A stretch of 64,000 nt of DNA, from assembly GCA_943788055.1 (NCBI GenBank), contig CALSOU010000009.1, positions 268,848 through 332,847 of the forward strand, written 5' to 3'. Below the pieces are notes generated by a model, which worked only from the letters and a program-made list of their open reading frames with translations, did not search any database and had not been told where the DNA came from. The translations under genes and the position numbers were made by a program. Shown here one piece after another: positions 37,536 to 45,099 of the stretch; position 1 is the stretch's first letter, and every line of letters begins with the position of its first letter. Origin of the DNA: an uncultured Saprospiraceae bacterium (GTDB taxonomy: Bacteria > Bacteroidota > Bacteroidia > Chitinophagales > Saprospiraceae).

Positions 37536-38231
37536 AAGCCTATCACCAAATACATGAAACGAGTCAAAAAGCTACAAGAAAAAGGTTTCTCCATCCTTGA
37601 AGCCAAAAATGCTGCTAACACACACTTTGTTGAAAACGAGCGAGAAGTTGATCAATTCTTAATATTCGCCAACAGTCATTTTCGACAATTTGTAGATATC
37701 TACGACTACTGCATTACAACTACTGGAAGGCATCTCTTAATTAAAATCAAGAATTCGTCCACGATTATCAGTGCATATGAAACCATCCAACTTCGCAGGA
37801 ACAAGACTGCAAGATTCCAGAATGTCAATTTGATTCTTAGCAATCAGGTTAGGATGCTGAGACTTCGCATGACGCGGTGGACAAATAAAAATCGGGGTCG
37901 AAAAGGTAACGCCTCCATACAAGTATTTAGGAAGTATATCTTGGACACATTGGAAGAAGGTCTTGAGCATATCCAAAATGTCAGGAATCAAGGAATCAAC
38001 TTGGAACAACCGTTGAAAAAATATCAGTCATTGGCTGACAACTATGAAATAAAAGATATTGATCAGGTTAAACAAAAAATGAGTAGTAAAAATCGTGTGG
38101 GTAAACGTAGTAGCTTTTTGAAATGCTTGCGATTAGGAGATTATGTTACTACGCATTTAGAAAAGTGGATTAAAGCTACGCTGGAAATGCATTCAATGGG
38201 TGATGAGAGTGCTTTTGTGATGCGTGTATAA
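37533..38231 (+). CDS. Y1-transposase-like (RAYT-related) protein, HUH motif degenerate
   Basis: A 232-residue basic protein. The stretch FANSHFRQFVDIYDYCITTTGRHLLIKIK (residues about 44-73) lines up with the core of REP-associated/IS200-like Y1 transposases, where the family reads roughly YAYCLLPNHFHLLIRIK. Here the first metal-binding His of HUH is replaced (TTGRH), so nicking activity is doubtful. The later RFQNVNLILSNQ and the RGRKGNASIQVFRKYILDTLEEGLEHI region could match the helix bearing the catalytic Tyr. The TTG start is used because it aligns with the ATG of the neighbouring DUF2851 gene in the shared upstream element; an ATG lies at 37554. Assignment is by eye and moderate. Confidence 0.5.
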   Translation: MKPITKYMKRVKKLQEKGFSILEAKNAANTHFVENEREVDQFLIFANSHFRQFVDIYDYCITTTGRHLLIKIKNSSTIISAYETIQLRRNKTARFQNVNLILSNQVRMLRLRMTRWTNKNRGRKGNASIQVFRKYILDTLEEGLEHIQNVRNQGINLEQPLKKYQSLADNYEIKDIDQVKQKMSSKNRVGKRSSFLKCLRLGDYVTTHLEKWIKATLEMHSMGDESAFVMRV

Positions 38232-38673
38232 CGGAACGTAAGTGGTTGATAATAAGAGAGTATTGGAATTCATGCGATAGATTTACACGAATTAGGTAAA
38301 TCTACCACCTTGAATCGCAAAACACCCAGCAACCCTCTATTTTTTTAGCCAATCAGCTCGTTCTAGCCCCCGATTTACACTCTTTCCAAAAAGCGCCACC
38401 CTTTTCTTCGTGCAAGCAATCAGCAAGACTAGGCCATCTATGACGTCAACGAAACCAACTACATTTAATTCAGACTAAAATCACCTTTTGGGCTTAAACC
38501 TAATCTACTTTTCCAACTGTAAGAGACCATCGTTCTGGACGTAGCGTATCTAGCATAACAATTCAACGTCTCAAATAAATACTTTATCAATCCAACTTCT
38601 CAGAAAAATCAAAAAACTTCCAAAAAAAGGGAACGAAACTACTCGTTGATTACACTAATAAGTAAAGACAATC
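38232..38673. other. Intergenic region before the DUF2851 gene
   Basis: 442 bases. The last 70 bases resemble the region upstream of the Y1-like gene. The remainder shows no open frame of note, RNA gene or terminator that I could support. Confidence 0.5.
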
Positions 38674-38676
38674 ATG
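38629..38676 (+). promoter_or_regulatory. Shared upstream element, copy B
   Basis: GGGAAC, an 18-base spacer and CACTAATA, then AGTAAAGA and the ATG of the DUF2851 gene. It is a diverged copy of the element at 37488-37535; the spacing to the start codon agrees within a base or two in both copies. Confidence 0.5.
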
Positions 38677-39990
38677 AAAGAAGAACTCTTACACTATGTA
38701 TGGAAAACAAAGTCGTTTTCTTCCAGCGATCTTTACACAACAGAAGGTGAATCCTGTAAAATCGAAAATTTTGGAATCTACAATGAAAATGCCGGTCCTG
38801 ATTTTCTGGAAGGTAAAGTAATCATAGATGGCACAAAGTGGGCAGGACATATAGAAATGCATATTTTGAGCTCAGACTGGATTAAGCATTCTCATTCTGA
38901 AGATTCAGCATATGACAATGTGATTCTTCATGTAGTCTGGGAAGAAGATCAGATCATTTATCGTTCTGATGGAAGTAGAATACCTTGTATCGAAATGAAG
39001 TTTCATATTTCCGACTTTCTAATTGAAGGCTATCAGCGATTTATGAGCAGATCAAACCAAATCCCTTGCGCTGAAGAAATTCAAAAAGGCGATTATGAGC
39101 TTTTCTATTTCCATTTAAACAGAATCTTGATTGAAAGCCTTGAGACGAAAGTCTATCCTCTAGCTCTTGAACTGGAAGATAATAAGATGGATTGGTCTCA
39201 GTTGCTCTTTCTACTTATTGCCAAAAGTCTTGGCTTAAAAGTCAATGCTAATGCAATGGAAAGCTTGGCGCGAAAAACACCTTACAAACTCCTCTTAAAG
39301 CACCGAGACAATCTGCACCAACTAGAAGCTTTACTTTTTGGACAAGCTGGCATGTTGACTGGTGACTATGATGATGAATATCCACTAGCTTTGAAAAGAG
39401 AATACAATTTTCTGTCAAAAAAATATCAATTGAATCCTTTGACAGGTGTACAGTGGAAGCTACTGCGAATGAGACCTGTTGGTTTCCCGACAATTAGAAT
39501 CGCTCAACTTGCAGATCTTTACTTCCTAAAGGATAATTTACATCAAAACGTGCTAAAGTCAGAATCTATTCAGGATCTAGAAAGACTGCTGACTGCTCAA
39601 GCTTCAACGTACTGGGATCAGCATTACCTGTTTGATAAGGAATCGGACTTTCTTAGTAAGCCAATAGGAAAAGACAAGAAGAACAGTATTACAATAAATG
39701 CAATCATACCTTTTCTATTCGCTTATGGTCATCATCGATCAGAAGATCAATATATCCACAAAGCTCTTGATCTTCTTAACCAACTAGCTCCTGAGAAGAA
39801 TGCAATAATTAGACTTTGGAATAAACTCGGAGTAAAACCTGACACCGCTTATCAGTCTCAGGCATTGATACATCTGTACAAATCATATTGCTCACAAGGA
39901 AAATGCCTACAATGCCCTTATGGTAACCACGTCCTTAAAAAGATAAGCAATGCGGTATTTCTAGAATCGCAAACAAAATATGCGAGTTAA
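38674..39990 (+). CDS. DUF2851 family protein
   Basis: A 438-residue cytoplasmic protein of a Bacteroidota family without established function. The N-terminal third is the most conserved: NENAGPDFLEGKVIIDGTKWAGHIEMHI (Asp43, Glu61, His63), SSDWIKHSHSEDSAYDNVILHVVW. The spacing of Pro-Asp and Glu-x-His on neighbouring strands resembles a PD-(D/E)XK nuclease core with the Lys replaced; this is my reading, not an established fact. The C-terminus has a Cys cluster (CSQGKCLQCPYG, Cys406, 411 and 414) typical of the family. The gene stands alone, under the element it shares with the Y1-like gene. Confidence 0.9.
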   Translation: MKEELLHYVWKTKSFSSSDLYTTEGESCKIENFGIYNENAGPDFLEGKVIIDGTKWAGHIEMHILSSDWIKHSHSEDSAYDNVILHVVWEEDQIIYRSDGSRIPCIEMKFHISDFLIEGYQRFMSRSNQIPCAEEIQKGDYELFYFHLNRILIESLETKVYPLALELEDNKMDWSQLLFLLIAKSLGLKVNANAMESLARKTPYKLLLKHRDNLHQLEALLFGQAGMLTGDYDDEYPLALKREYNFLSKKYQLNPLTGVQWKLLRMRPVGFPTIRIAQLADLYFLKDNLHQNVLKSESIQDLERLLTAQASTYWDQHYLFDKESDFLSKPIGKDKKNSITINAIIPFLFAYGHHRSEDQYIHKALDLLNQLAPEKNAIIRLWNKLGVKPDTAYQSQALIHLYKSYCSQGKCLQCPYGNHVLKKISNAVFLESQTKYAS

Positions 39991-40219
39991 ACAACTAGCT
40001 GCCGTCGGTATATCACGAAAATCAAATAGAATTTATCTAAGATAACTGGCAAAACACAAATATGGACTTTGATAGAAACTGCCACTTATCCAAGCATTCT
40101 CTAAACTAGTCGTTTTTACCAATTGCTTTGTAGATAAGCTAGCTATTTCAGTGCTTATTTATTGACCTTTACGTTATACTTCTAATTATTTTATATTTTG
40201 GCTTTATCATTAAGAACCC

Positions 40220-40723
40220 ATGAAACATATTTTTCTAGGAGTACTCACATTTGTTATGCTTTTGTCTGTTCAATCATGCAATATTGATGCGTGCATAAAC
40301 AAGAGCTATTTTGTCGCTACTTATAATAATTTCATGAAGGATCTTGAGAAAAATCATGAAAACTACACTGAAGCAGATTGGAAATCGAAAGACTCAAAAA
40401 TTGAGCAATTTGTCAATGATTGTTATCCAGAACTAAAAATGAGTCTTACAGGTGAGGAAAAGATGAATTTCTGGACAAAGTATGTTAAATATATGATTAT
40501 CCGACATGGCTCAGGAGCGTTAAAAGAAATTGAACGAGCAGATCAAGCATCAACGGTAGATATTTATGACGAAATAATCGAATCAGTTGATGAAGTCGAC
40601 CTACAGAATATGCTCAAAGAAATGTACGGTGAAGATATAGAAGAAGCGGTTGATGAAGTTTTGAACCAAATAAACAACTGGGGAGAAAAACTAAAAAACT
40701 GGTTAAAAACAAAAGAAAACTAA
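40220..40723 (+). CDS. Small acidic lipoprotein of unknown function
   Basis: A 167-residue protein with a lipoprotein signal (VMLLSVQSC, lipidated Cys near residue 20). The mature part is helical and charged (NFMKDLEKNHENYTEADWKSKDSKIEQF), with a second acidic helix near the end (EMYGEDIEEAVDEVLNQINNW). It resembles the general pattern of DUF6565-type Bacteroidota lipoproteins, though I am not certain of the family. Its TAA shares a base with the ATG of the next gene (TAATG), so the two are translationally coupled. Confidence 0.75.
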   Translation: MKHIFLGVLTFVMLLSVQSCNIDACINKSYFVATYNNFMKDLEKNHENYTEADWKSKDSKIEQFVNDCYPELKMSLTGEEKMNFWTKYVKYMIIRHGSGALKEIERADQASTVDIYDEIIESVDEVDLQNMLKEMYGEDIEEAVDEVLNQINNWGEKLKNWLKTKEN

Positions 40724-41766
40724 TGTATGACATCATTCTAAGTTTTATTACGGCTTTTGCCTTAACATACTTAGCTATTCCTTCCATAATAAACATCGCC
40801 AAAAAGAAAAATCTGGTTGATGTCCCTGGTGATAGAACCAGCCATGACGAGATTACGCCGTCATTGGGAGGTATTGCCATTTTTGCAGGAATGATATTCT
40901 CAATCGTCATGTGGACACCTTTCAAAGTCTTCGGTGATTTACAATATATACTTGGTGGCTTTATTATTATATTTCTAGTAGGAGCAAAGGACGATATTTT
41001 ACCGATGAGCCCAAGTCGGAAAATGCTAGGTCAATTACTTGCTACATTTATTCTTGTTTGTGCAGCTGATATTCGACTGACAAGTTTCTATGGCATTTTT
41101 GGAGTATATGATATCCCTTTAGTTTGGAGTATTATTATCACGATATTTACCATTCTTGTTGTAATCAACGCATTTAACTTAATTGACGGAATCAACGGTC
41201 TATCTGGCGGAGTTGGTAGTTTGATAGCCCTTGTGCTTGGAACTTGGTTTTTCCTTGTTGACAGTATGGGTCTAGCAACTATCTCATTTTCATTAGTTGG
41301 AGCAGTAGTTGCATTCTTACGTTACAATGTCACACCTGCAAAAATATTTATGGGTGATACTGGTTCACTTCTATTGGGGTTAGTCTGCGCAATATTAATT
41401 ATCCAATTCATAGAAATGCATCGAATAATTCCGGTTAATAAGTACTATTTTAAGGCAGCACCTGCCGCAGCAATTGGGATCATGATCTTACCTCTTTTTG
41501 ATACATTTCGAGTTTTTATGATACGCGCGATTCGTAGAAGATCACCTTTTAGTCCAGACCGAAATCATATACATCATTTATTGATTGATACGGGACTCAC
41601 ACACATGCAGGCTACGTTTGTCTTGTTAGCTGTAAATTTATTATTTATCGCTATGGTCATGAAATTTCAATTTCTTGGCAATATGAATTTACTTATACTA
41701 GTTCTCGGTTCGGCTACTGGATTAACAGCAGTTCTGTACTATATTTCTAAAAGGAAGAAAGCTTAA
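40723..41766 (+). CDS. WecA/MraY-like polyprenyl-phosphate sugar-1-phosphate transferase
   Basis: A 347-residue inner-membrane enzyme that transfers a HexNAc-1-phosphate from a UDP-sugar to undecaprenyl phosphate, the first step of O-antigen or other surface glycans. About ten transmembrane helices are visible. Conserved motifs are VDVPGDRTSHDEITPSLGG, the Mg-binding DD in VGAKDDIL, NAFNLIDGINGLSGG, FMGDTGSLLLG and the WecA-type HIHH in SPDRNHIHHLL, which argues against MraY. It is coupled to the lipoprotein gene upstream and followed 14 bases later by crcB. A glycosyltransferase and flippase lie about 7 kb away on the other strand. Confidence 0.92.
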   Translation: MYDIILSFITAFALTYLAIPSIINIAKKKNLVDVPGDRTSHDEITPSLGGIAIFAGMIFSIVMWTPFKVFGDLQYILGGFIIIFLVGAKDDILPMSPSRKMLGQLLATFILVCAADIRLTSFYGIFGVYDIPLVWSIIITIFTILVVINAFNLIDGINGLSGGVGSLIALVLGTWFFLVDSMGLATISFSLVGAVVAFLRYNVTPAKIFMGDTGSLLLGLVCAILIIQFIEMHRIIPVNKYYFKAAPAAAIGIMILPLFDTFRVFMIRAIRRRSPFSPDRNHIHHLLIDTGLTHMQATFVLLAVNLLFIAMVMKFQFLGNMNLLILVLGSATGLTAVLYYISKRKKA

Positions 41767-41780
41767 AAAATTACAAGCTA

Positions 41781-42149
41781 ATGAAGCTTAGTTACTTATT
41801 CATTTTTATAGGTGGAGGATTAGGAAGTATGTGTAGATATGCTCTGAGCGATTGGTCAAATCAGAAATTTCAAACTGATTTTCCCATCGGTACTTTTTTA
41901 AGCAATATGATTGCAAGTTTGGCCTTTGGCTTAATTGCAGGTTATATGTTTAAGAACTCTATTTCTGAGCAGCTCAGTCTATTTCTACTCGCGGGATTTT
42001 GCGGTGGATTCAGTACTTTTAGCACATTCTCAAAAGAAAACTTTTTCTTAATGCAGCAGGGTCAGTATTGGCTGCTTTCAAGTAATCTCTTGCTCAGCAT
42101 AGCGTTTGGTATATTGTGTTTCTTTGTAGGTTGGATTATTGTGCGATAA
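41781..42149 (+). CDS. crcB: Fluoride channel CrcB/Fluc
   Basis: A 122-residue four-helix membrane protein that dimerises to form a fluoride exporter. Family motifs GGGLGSMCRYALS at the N-terminus, GTFLSNMIASLAFGL in helix 2 and GFCGGFSTFSTFSKE in the helix 3 break are all present; the Phe and Ser of the last motif line the pores. It lies 14 bases after the WecA-like gene and converges on crtA. There is no room for a fluoride riboswitch directly upstream, and none was seen. Confidence 0.95.
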   Translation: MKLSYLFIFIGGGLGSMCRYALSDWSNQKFQTDFPIGTFLSNMIASLAFGLIAGYMFKNSISEQLSLFLLAGFCGGFSTFSTFSKENFFLMQQGQYWLLSSNLLLSIAFGILCFFVGWIIVR

Positions 42150-42150
42150 G

Positions 42151-42837
42151 TTATTTTGGAGCTTGCCAGTTATGCTCTTTTTCTACTATGAATCTTGAAA
42201 ATAGTTCTTCTTTATACCACTTTAGATTTCGAGTCATTTCTATTGCTTTCTTATGTTCCTTAGACTGATAAGCATATTTCTTTACATCCTCAATTGAATT
42301 CCAAACACTAAACGTAGCCATCTGTGTCACCGGAACTTCACCTATACCTTTTGTAAAAAGTAGCCCATCTTGATCAGCAATAGGTTTACTGGATGTAGGA
42401 ACATATTTCCAAAAAGACCTCAACTTGCTCAGTTTTATGGTTGCTCGTGTAATGACCGCTATTGGAAACCGATCTGAAAAAGCGGTGGATGTTTTGCGAA
42501 AGGGATTTGATCCTGACCATGTTCCATGAGCATGTAAATTACGTAAGAAATACGTATGGATAGAGCTAGCTTTTGATTGATAATCTTTGAAAACTTCGCT
42601 TTCTATAAACTTATCTGCCGAAGCCTCATTTTCCCACACTATAAGCAGTGCATACATTGAGAAATCTGGCCAAGGATTAAAACCATCTCCTTTCCCACTT
42701 CCCATCAATTTGTAAAACTCGATTCCTTCAATTTCCCAAATCTTAGCATGTGCAAATTGCATCATTTTGAAGCCCCACCATTTAGGCCCAAAGCCCTCAA
42801 ATGAAAAGAAAGATAAGCTTGTAACTTGATCTCCCAT
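42151..42837 (-). CDS. crtA: Spheroidene monooxygenase (CrtA)-like carotenoid oxygenase
   Basis: A 228-residue protein matching CrtA, the heme enzyme that adds the 2-keto group to acyclic carotenoids. Diagnostic stretches are FYKLMGSGKGDGFNPWPDF, IAVITRATIKLSKLRSFWKYVP, TKGIGEVPVTQMATFSVW and LKWYKEELFSRF, all colinear with the purple-bacterial enzyme as I know it. It directly abuts the S4-domain gene, whose stop is the base before its start. No other carotenoid gene is in the window, so the substrate pathway must be encoded elsewhere. Confidence 0.87.
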   Translation of the reverse strand: MGDQVTSLSFFSFEGFGPKWWGFKMMQFAHAKIWEIEGIEFYKLMGSGKGDGFNPWPDFSMYALLIVWENEASADKFIESEVFKDYQSKASSIHTYFLRNLHAHGTWSGSNPFRKTSTAFSDRFPIAVITRATIKLSKLRSFWKYVPTSSKPIADQDGLLFTKGIGEVPVTQMATFSVWNSIEDVKKYAYQSKEHKKAIEMTRNLKWYKEELFSRFIVEKEHNWQAPK

Positions 42838-43059
42838 CTATCTGATCCTAATTACATGTCCGTCAAATTCAACCACATCATTTGCACGGAGTTTTCTTCT
42901 CACACGCACCTCAACTTCACCGTTAACTAATGCCTCGCCGTGCAATATTCTAATCTTTGCCTCACCTCCTGAATTTGCTAAATTTTTCAATTTCAACATC
43001 GAATTCAATTCGATAAACTCACTTCCATTCAATTCGCAGATAATCTCTTCCATAATCAT
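42838..43059 (-). CDS. Small S4-domain RNA-binding protein (YbcJ-like)
   Basis: A 73-residue protein that is essentially a single S4 domain: LNSMLKLKNLANSGGEAKIRI, then HGEALVNGEVEVRVRRKLRANDVVEFDG. This is the YbcJ/RlbA-type stand-alone S4 fold, which binds structured RNA. An alternative start at its third codon (also Met) would shorten it by two residues. It is the first gene of a unit with crtA, with no base between stop and start, though the functional link is not obvious. Confidence 0.88.
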   Translation of the reverse strand: MIMEEIICELNGSEFIELNSMLKLKNLANSGGEAKIRILHGEALVNGEVEVRVRRKLRANDVVEFDGHVIRIR

Positions 43060-43174
43060 GTTTGTTGTGACACTTTAACACGTATAAGTCCAAAGTGATT
43101 GAAAAAAATCCTAATTTCAGTAATACTTTTCAAAAAGTCAGTGTTAAATCCATATAGATGGTAAATTTGAATGT

Positions 43175-44593
43175 ATGTGTAGTTTACAATTTAGTAAAAT
43201 AGTTTCAGGAATTGTTGTCCTTATAACAGTTTTTGCTTCTTTGGGTCATGCCCAAAAGGTAACAGTCTCACCTGAACTTCTGCTCAGAGATGATTATTCC
43301 TTTACACTACTCGGTCAAGTTGACGACAAAATCGTACTTGTACGGAATAAAGGCTACACTCAAACTCTTTCAATATTTAATAGTGTTCTAGGATTCATTC
43401 AAGAAATACCGATGGACTTCGAAGATCGTAAAGTAAACATTATCGGTTTCGTTACTTCTGAACATGATTTCAACTGTTACTATTCCTTCCGAGACGATAG
43501 TAAAGAGTACATCAAGTCTGTAAAACTGAGCTCAAGTGGCGAGCAATATTTTCAAGACACGGTCTTTGTGAGAGAAAATGTTTTTCTTTCTGAATATTAC
43601 CAATTCTCGGGTTCAGACGATGATCGATACATAGCAATTCATAATGTTATCGATGAGAGTACTCTCCAATTAATACTGTATGACAATCAGGAAATGGAGC
43701 AATTGTATGAAACAAAATTAATCGTTCAAGATGTTTCCATGCGCAGACATCTATTGGGAATCGAAGTTACAAATTCAGGCAAACTGGCTGTCTTATTCGA
43801 AAAAAATAATAATAGCTACAGAAAAGAGCGACATCATTATCGAATGGTAACCCTCGACAAGTCAGGAGAAGTTGTAGACATTCGCATCAACTTACCCGAA
43901 AAATTGACAGTTAGCGCTGCTCTGATAAGCAACAATAAAGCAGATAACTTTAATCTAGTAGGTCTATACGGTGAGAAATTTGATAACATTAGCATCGGCT
44001 ATTTTGTGTACGAAGGTGATAGTGTTCATACTATTCCATTCCCTGACGAAATGCTCGATGCGATCTCCATAGGATCAAAGAAAAAACTAGAGGGAATTGA
44101 GGATTATGGACTCCACGAAGTCGTCCTCCGAAATGACGGAGGATACATCTTCGTTATGGAATCGAACAAAGAGTTTTATCGTTCTACATCTGGACCTAGA
44201 GGAATGAGAGGGGGCTACCGAGGTGGGATCACGGATTATTATAATGAAGATATCCTTGTAATGAGTATTAATCCTTCAGGAAAATTCAATTGGAATACTA
44301 TACTTCCTAAAAAGCAATTCAGTCAAGATGACGAAGGTATCTACTCTTCGTTTTTTGTGTTTCAGACACCCTCTCTTTTGCGTTTAGTTTACAACGACGA
44401 AATCAAAAATAACAATACGGTCTCAGAATACATCATCAACCCTGCCGGAGTGTATGAACGTAATTCTGTGCTTAGCACGGCTTACCAAAAGCTTAAGCTA
44501 CGCATTCGATCGTCAATTCAAGTATCGCCAACAAGTTACTTACTTACTAGCGAAAGGAACAATCGATTAAATATCGTTAAGATCGAATATTAG
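43175..44593 (+). CDS. Exported beta-propeller-like protein of unknown function
   Basis: A 472-residue protein with a signal peptide ending ASLGHAQ (residue 26). The mature part shows recurrent strand patterns (DDKIVLVRNKG, DDDRYIAIHNV, SGKLAVLFEKNN, GGYIFVMESN), consistent with a beta-propeller. A Gly/Arg-rich loop (RGMRGGYRGG) lies near residue 345. It resembles in layout the broken gene at 28734-30369, including YNDE-K-N followed by a final domain of about 80 residues. It is the first gene before mce with a 22-base gap. No enzymatic motif is recognised. Confidence 0.8.
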   Translation: MCSLQFSKIVSGIVVLITVFASLGHAQKVTVSPELLLRDDYSFTLLGQVDDKIVLVRNKGYTQTLSIFNSVLGFIQEIPMDFEDRKVNIIGFVTSEHDFNCYYSFRDDSKEYIKSVKLSSSGEQYFQDTVFVRENVFLSEYYQFSGSDDDRYIAIHNVIDESTLQLILYDNQEMEQLYETKLIVQDVSMRRHLLGIEVTNSGKLAVLFEKNNNSYRKERHHYRMVTLDKSGEVVDIRINLPEKLTVSAALISNNKADNFNLVGLYGEKFDNISIGYFVYEGDSVHTIPFPDEMLDAISIGSKKKLEGIEDYGLHEVVLRNDGGYIFVMESNKEFYRSTSGPRGMRGGYRGGITDYYNEDILVMSINPSGKFNWNTILPKKQFSQDDEGIYSSFFVFQTPSLLRLVYNDEIKNNNTVSEYIINPAGVYERNSVLSTAYQKLKLRIRSSIQVSPTSYLLTSERNNRLNIVKIEY

Positions 44594-44615
44594 TAAAGGA
44601 TAAGAAATCTGAAAC

Positions 44616-45026
44616 ATGAAAAAAATCGAACACATTGGAATCGCAGTAAAAGATCTTGAAGCCGCAAAAAAAACATACCGTAGCTTACTTGGAGTCGATT
44701 CATACAAAGACGAACTTGTTGAAAGTGAAGCAGTGATGACTTCGTTCTTCCGCACTGGACCAAATAAGATTGAGCTCTTAGCTGCTACAGATGAATCTTC
44801 AGCTATTCATAAATACTTAGAAAAGAATCGTGAAGGCATTCATCATATTGCATTTGCAGTAGACAACATTCTTGAAGAAATAAAACGCTTGGAAAAAGAA
44901 GGCTTTCGACTACTGAATAAAGAACCAAAGAAAGGAGCGGATAACAAATTGATATGCTTTGTGCATCCCAAGGACTCAAATGGTGTCCTAATCGAGTTAT
45001 GTCAGGACATTCCACCGGAAAATTGA
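44616..45026 (+). CDS. mce: Methylmalonyl-CoA epimerase
   Basis: A 136-residue enzyme of the vicinal-oxygen-chelate fold that interconverts R- and S-methylmalonyl-CoA between propionyl-CoA carboxylation and succinyl-CoA formation. The two beta-alpha-beta-beta-beta modules begin with KKIEHIGIAVKDLEAA and REGIHHIAFAVDNI. Metal ligands are His in HIGIAV, His in HHIAF and the Glu in VLIELCQ. GPNKIELLAATDESSAI is the family stretch after strand 4. Methylmalonyl-CoA mutase is not in the window. Confidence 0.95.
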   Translation: MKKIEHIGIAVKDLEAAKKTYRSLLGVDSYKDELVESEAVMTSFFRTGPNKIELLAATDESSAIHKYLEKNREGIHHIAFAVDNILEEIKRLEKEGFRLLNKEPKKGADNKLICFVHPKDSNGVLIELCQDIPPEN

Positions 45027-45099
45027 TCAATGGCTTGTGGTGTTACTGATTTTATCAGTATTTATGTCGACTTCTTTAATCATCACCCAAGCAATTTCT

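Noticed and set aside
37500..38700. Insertion sequence bounded by the two shared upstream elements
   Set aside because: The repeats are direct, diverged and end at start codons; no inverted ends or target-site duplication was seen, so shared regulation is the simpler reading.
41767..41780. Fluoride riboswitch before crcB
   Set aside because: Only 14 bases separate the genes and no riboswitch-like fold is visible.
43162..43169. TAAATTTG as a -7 box for the gene at 43175
   Set aside because: It ends only five bases before the ATG and has no -33 element, so it would need a leaderless transcript; kept out of the features.
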